Shown piece by piece: positions 13,206-16,402 of a stretch of 16,402 nucleotides of DNA. The position numbers were made by a program, and so were the translations under genes. The DNA comes from Eggerthellaceae bacterium (GTDB lineage Bacteria > Actinomycetota > Coriobacteriia > Coriobacteriales > Eggerthellaceae), in the NCBI GenBank assembly GCA_017559045.1, contig JAFYTB010000148.1, forward strand, positions 1 to 16,402. Reading direction: 5' to 3'. A model generated the notes under the pieces. The model saw nothing but the letters and a program-made list of their open reading frames with translations. It did not search any database and had not been told where the DNA came from. The first letter of the stretch is position 1, and each line of letters opens with the position of its first letter.

Positions 13206-15775
13206 GACTGGTTGTCACCGAGAAGAACGACGCGGCGCAGAAGATCGCCGATCTGCTGGCTTCGGGAAAGCCGAAGGCCGACAAGGTGTACAACACCCCG
13301 GTGTACCGATTCGATGTTGACGGCGAAGAGTGGGTGACCATCGGTTTGCGCGGTCACATCCTCGAGCCTGATTTCACGCCGCAGCTTGTATTTAAGAAGC
13401 GTGGTGGCTGGAAGGGCGTGACGCTTGAGGGAGAGGTCCTCGACGCTCAGATTCCCGCAAGCTTGCCGAAGCCCCCGTTTAAGAAGAAAAAGCCTTTTTC
13501 CGAAGATGGCGTCGACCTTAAAGGCTGGAAGATGGAGGCGCTCCCGTATCTGGTGTATGCGCCCATCGAGAAGCTTCCCAAGGAAAAGGACATCATCCGC
13601 TCTCTTAAGAATCTGGCCAAGAAGGCCGATTCCATCATCATCGCAACCGACTTCGACCGCGAGGGCGAGCTTATTGGTGCAGATGCCTTGGCTTGCTGCC
13701 GTGAGGTAAACGAAACAGCGCCGGTTTCCCGTGCTCGTTACTCCGCCTTCACCAAGGCTGAGATCACGCATGCTTTCGCCAATCTGGTTGCCATGGATGA
13801 CTGCTTGGCGCAGGCGGGTGCATCGCGTCAGGATATCGATCTCATCTGGGGTGCGGTTCTCACGCGCTATCTGACGCTTGTTAAGTTTGCCGGTTTCGGC
13901 AATGTGCGCAGTTCTGGTCGCGTGCAGACGCCTACGCTGGCTCTTATCTGTGAGCGCGAGCGAGAGCGCATGGCCTTCGTTCCCGAGGATTATTGGGTTA
14001 TCAAGGGCGCCTTCGATGCCGATGAGAAGCAGGGTCCTACGGACGGCAAGGGCGCTGGAGCGTTTGAGGCTCCGCATGCAACGGCTCGATTCAAGGAAGA
14101 GGCTCAGGCGAATGCTGTCATGAGCCGCATTGCTGGAGCGAAGAGCGCTGTGGTGGCTGAAGTTGAGACGAAGAGCCGTAAGGTTGCCCCTCCGGCTCCG
14201 TTTAATACCACCTCGCTTATGGCTGCTGCATCTGCTGAGGGTCTTTCCCCGGCGCGCACTATGCGCATTGCTGAGAGCCTGTACATGGACGGCTATATTT
14301 CGTATCCGCGTGTCGACAACACCGTGTATCCCAGCTCTCTTGATCTGGCTGAGGTGGTGCGCACCATTTCGGGCAATCCCGCATACGCCCCCTTCTGCAA
14401 GCAGCTGTTGGCGAAGGGCAAGCTGACCGCGACTCGCGGCAAGAAGGAAACCACCGACCATCCGCCTATCTACCCCACGGCAAAGGCAACGCCCGACGAT
14501 CTGCCGCCCGCAGAGTACAAGCTGTATAACCTGGTGGCCCGTCGTTTCCTGGCAACCCTGGCCGATTCCGCCGTCGTCGAGGGTACCAAGGTGACGCTCG
14601 ACGTTGCCGGCGAGTCGTTTACGGCAAAGGGCGATGTGCTGATCGACCCGGGTTTCCGCGCTATCTATCCGTACGGCCTGAAGAAGGATGAGCAGCTTCC
14701 CTCCATGGCACAGGGCCAGCAGCTTGCCTTCAACGGCGCTCAGTGCGTTAAGAAGCAGACCGAGCCGCCCGCGCGATACAGCCAGGGAAAGCTTATCCAG
14801 GAGATGGAGAAGCTCGGACTTGGCACCAAGTCTACGCGTCACGCTATCATCGAGCGTCTCTATACGGTGAAGTACATTCATGATGATCCCATTGAGCCTT
14901 CGCAGCTCGGCATGGCGGTTATCGACGCACTGGGCAAGTTTGCGCCTCATATCACGCATTCGCAGATGACGGCAAATCTTGAAGCGGAGATGGACGACAT
15001 CGCCGCTGGCGCAGTGAGCCGCGAGGAGGTTGTCGCGAATTCTCGTAACTTGCTGCTTGAGCAGCTCGAGGTTCTCATGCCGCACTCCGAAGAGGTAAAG
15101 GACGCCCTGTCCGACGCCGTTGCTGCTGACGCTTATGTTGGTCCGTGCCCGAAATGCGGGCGCGATCTTCAGATGCGTGTGAGCCAGAAGACGAAGTCGA
15201 TGTTTATCGGCTGCTCTGGTTGGCCTGATTGCGATGTCACGTATCCGCTGCCCAAGGGCAAGGTGGAGGCGGTTGAGGAGCCTTGTGCAACCTGCGGCCT
15301 TCCGCAGGTAAAGGTGACGGCGTTCCGCGCCAAGCCGCGTACGACGTGCATCGACCCTTCCTGTGCCACCAATCAGGAGCCTGATGTCATGGTGGGCCTT
15401 TGCCCGACGTGCGGAGATGCAGGTATTGACTCCCGTCTGTTTGCTCGTCGAAACCCGAAGACGCTGAAGCGCTCCATTACGTGCGAGAATTTTGATTCGT
15501 GCCAGACGCGCTATCCGCTTCCTCAGTACGGCAATCTGACGGCAACGGAAGAGGCCTGCGAACGTTGCGGCGCGCCGATGGTTATTGTGACCACGTCTCG
15601 CGGTCCTTGGAAGCTGTGCCCGAACTTCGAGTGCCCTGCCAAGGCCGAGGAGGAGGCAGCTAAGGCTGAGAAGGCCGCAGCGAAGGCGGCGGGTAAGAAG
15701 GCCCCCGCTAAGAAGGCTTCAACGAAGAAGGCCTCAGCGACGAAGAAGTCTTCGTCTGCAAAGAAGACGCAATAA
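13202..15775 (+). CDS. topA: DNA topoisomerase I, archaeal-type, with zinc ribbons and basic tail
   Basis: This type IA topoisomerase relaxes negative supercoils through a transient 5'-phosphotyrosine cleavage of one strand. The TOPRIM domain has E7 (VVTEKND) and D150, D152, E154 (ATDFDREGELIG). The catalytic tyrosine is Y368 in YISYPRVDNTVYP, with R370. These motifs, plus IDLIWGAVLTRYL and SSGRVQTPTLALI, resemble haloarchaeal TopA more than E. coli TopA. Four C-terminal CxxC zinc-ribbon segments start at C649, C695, C734 and C786. Residues 813-857 form a tail of repeated AKK/KKAS units, very rich in Ala and Lys, comparable to the basic tails of actinobacterial TopA. Total length is 857 residues. 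ATG 13202 is preceded by GAGGA at 13190-13194 (7-base spacing). A bidirectional terminator separates it from the convergent fumarase gene. Confidence 0.94.
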   Translation: MRLVVTEKNDAAQKIADLLASGKPKADKVYNTPVYRFDVDGEEWVTIGLRGHILEPDFTPQLVFKKRGGWKGVTLEGEVLDAQIPASLPKPPFKKKKPFSEDGVDLKGWKMEALPYLVYAPIEKLPKEKDIIRSLKNLAKKADSIIIATDFDREGELIGADALACCREVNETAPVSRARYSAFTKAEITHAFANLVAMDDCLAQAGASRQDIDLIWGAVLTRYLTLVKFAGFGNVRSSGRVQTPTLALICERERERMAFVPEDYWVIKGAFDADEKQGPTDGKGAGAFEAPHATARFKEEAQANAVMSRIAGAKSAVVAEVETKSRKVAPPAPFNTTSLMAAASAEGLSPARTMRIAESLYMDGYISYPRVDNTVYPSSLDLAEVVRTISGNPAYAPFCKQLLAKGKLTATRGKKETTDHPPIYPTAKATPDDLPPAEYKLYNLVARRFLATLADSAVVEGTKVTLDVAGESFTAKGDVLIDPGFRAIYPYGLKKDEQLPSMAQGQQLAFNGAQCVKKQTEPPARYSQGKLIQEMEKLGLGTKSTRHAIIERLYTVKYIHDDPIEPSQLGMAVIDALGKFAPHITHSQMTANLEAEMDDIAAGAVSREEVVANSRNLLLEQLEVLMPHSEEVKDALSDAVAADAYVGPCPKCGRDLQMRVSQKTKSMFIGCSGWPDCDVTYPLPKGKVEAVEEPCATCGLPQVKVTAFRAKPRTTCIDPSCATNQEPDVMVGLCPTCGDAGIDSRLFARRNPKTLKRSITCENFDSCQTRYPLPQYGNLTATEEACERCGAPMVIVTTSRGPWKLCPNFECPAKAEEEAAKAEKAAAKAAGKKAPAKKASTKKASATKKSSSAKKTQ

Positions 15776-15779
15776 AACA

Positions 15780-15802
15780 AGAGGGGAGCTTGCCTCCCCT
15801 CT
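15780..15802. terminator. Bidirectional terminator between topA and the fumarase gene
   Basis: AGAGGGGAG and CTCCCCTCT form a perfect 9-bp stem with a 5-base loop. T-rich sequence follows on the plus strand (TGTTGTTT), and AATAAAACA precedes it, so it also works as a terminator for the minus-strand gene. Confidence 0.88.
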
Positions 15803-15820
15803 GTTGTTTGCTGAGCGTTT

Positions 15821-15886
15821 CGTTTGGGCTCGTGTTTTACTGCAGGTTCTGCGATTAGACTTGTGGTTATGCTGCGAGCCCAAGCG
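15821..15886. repeat. Long inverted repeat in the convergent intergenic region
   Basis: Arms 15821-15832 and 15875-15886 are complementary over 12 bases with one T-G wobble (core TTGGGCTCG / CGAGCCCAA). They are separated by 42 bases that include a small GCAG-GTT-CTGC hairpin. The repeat lies 21 bases past the fumarase stop. It may stabilise its mRNA 3' end. Confidence 0.55.
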
Positions 15887-15907
15887 TCTAGCTTCGTGCG
15901 CTTCGGC

Positions 15908-16402
15908 TTAGTTCGACTGTTCGATTTCGCGGTAGAGATCGCGGCCGTTTGTGTCGATAGCCACGATAGCGGGGAAGTCGTGCAGGATGAGGCGTCGGAG
16001 TGCTTCGGTGCCAAGATCGTCCCAGGCGATGGTTTCAGCCTCCTGTACGCAGGTGGCAAGCAGCGCGGCGATGCCGCCGACGCAGGCGAAGTAGATGCCG
16101 CCGTTGCGCTTGCATGCCTCGATAACCTGACTCGATCGCTTTCCCTTACCGATATGGGCGACGATGCCGGCATCCATGAGGGCGGGCGTTGCGAAATCCA
16201 TGCGTGAGGCGGTGGTGGGTCCGACCGAGCCGAGGGGACGATTGGCGGCAGCAGGCGTGGGGCCCGCATAGAAGATAGTCTGTCCGTCCAAGCCGAAGGG
16301 GAGCTCGCCTTCCTTTTCGAGATAGTTGAGGGCGCGCTCGTGACCAGCGTCACGCATGGTGAAGACCGGTCCGGAGAGCAGGACTTCCTGGCCGATGCTC
16401 AG
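15908..16402 (-). CDS. Class I fumarate hydratase (or tartrate dehydratase) beta region, partial
   Basis: This is the 3' part of a gene that continues past the right edge. The visible 164 residues start ahead of VLLSGPVFTMRDAGHER, the swivelling-domain start of class I (iron-sulfur) fumarase C-terminal or beta subunits. GPTTASRMD matches the family GPTT(S/A)xRMD substrate-binding motif, and HIGKGKRS and GGIAALLA follow. The enzyme hydrates fumarate to malate in the TCA or reductive branch in the cytoplasm. The 4Fe-4S cluster ligands belong to the alpha region, which is not in the window. An internal ATG at 16355-16357 is not the true start, because the family sequence extends upstream of it. 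The L-tartrate dehydratase beta subunit is the main alternative. The gene is convergent with topA. Confidence 0.88.
   Translation of the reverse strand: MSIGQEVLLSGPVFTMRDAGHERALNYLEKEGELPFGLDGQTIFYAGPTPAAANRPLGSVGPTTASRMDFATPALMDAGIVAHIGKGKRSSQVIEACKRNGGIYFACVGGIAALLATCVQEAETIAWDDLGTEALRRLILHDFPAIVAIDTNGRDLYREIEQSN

Noticed and set aside
13085..15085. 666-codon minus-strand frame opposite topA
   Set aside because: It is antisense to clear topA motifs, with no recognisable domain.

Overview
The window looks like chromosomal core DNA from a moderately GC-rich Gram-positive actinobacterium. My best guess is class Coriobacteriia, near Eggerthella or Slackia. That placement is inferred from an archaeal-type topoisomerase I with an added lysine-rich tail, a ThyX-type thymidylate synthase, a DUF1385 membrane protein, GGAGG-type ribosome binding sites and a lipoprotein-type binding protein. 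No database search was possible. I see no mobile element, CRISPR array, rRNA or tRNA.

Layout, left to right. A 277-base 5' region leads into dnaE (DNA polymerase III alpha). truA (TTG start) and a small 83-residue ORF of unknown function follow closely on the same strand. After a long leader comes a neurotransmitter:sodium symporter (NSS) family transporter, which ends at one strong and one weaker terminator-like hairpin. An orphan Hpt phosphotransfer protein lies on the minus strand and diverges from the metN-metI-metQ methionine importer cluster. Next are a small P-loop NTPase, thyX, a DUF1385 membrane protein, a 397-base gap rich in possible RNA structure, and topA. The last gene is the 3' part of a class I fumarate hydratase (or related dehydratase) beta region. 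It lies on the minus strand and runs off the right edge.

The most striking observation is the methionine-binding lipoprotein. The signal peptide and lipobox are normal, but the mature protein is in the wrong order. The half normally at the C-terminus (starting at the VAVPSDPTNEGR motif and ending in GAVVPAF) comes first. A short Ser/Thr/Gly/Asp linker follows, and then the half normally at the N-terminus (VGASPAPHAEIL through the FEPLGLYP/SLEGL region). Total length and ligand-site motifs are those of one complete MetQ, so this reads as a naturally circularly permuted substrate-binding protein. Its partner MetN lacks the C-terminal NIL regulatory domain usual in methionine importers. The permeases and the binding protein are separated by a strong terminator-like hairpin. 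Together they look like a remodelled methionine uptake system.

Other points worth attention are: a haloarchaeal-like topA with four C-terminal CxxC zinc-ribbon segments plus a basic tail; a structured topA leader with a possible pseudoknot and a 31-codon upstream ORF overlapping the topA start as ATGA; a perfect hairpin directly in front of metN; an 8-bp-arm palindrome in the hpt/metN divergent region; a DnaE whose PHP metal ligands all appear intact; and an Ala/Glu/Lys-rich insertion in the DUF1385 protein.
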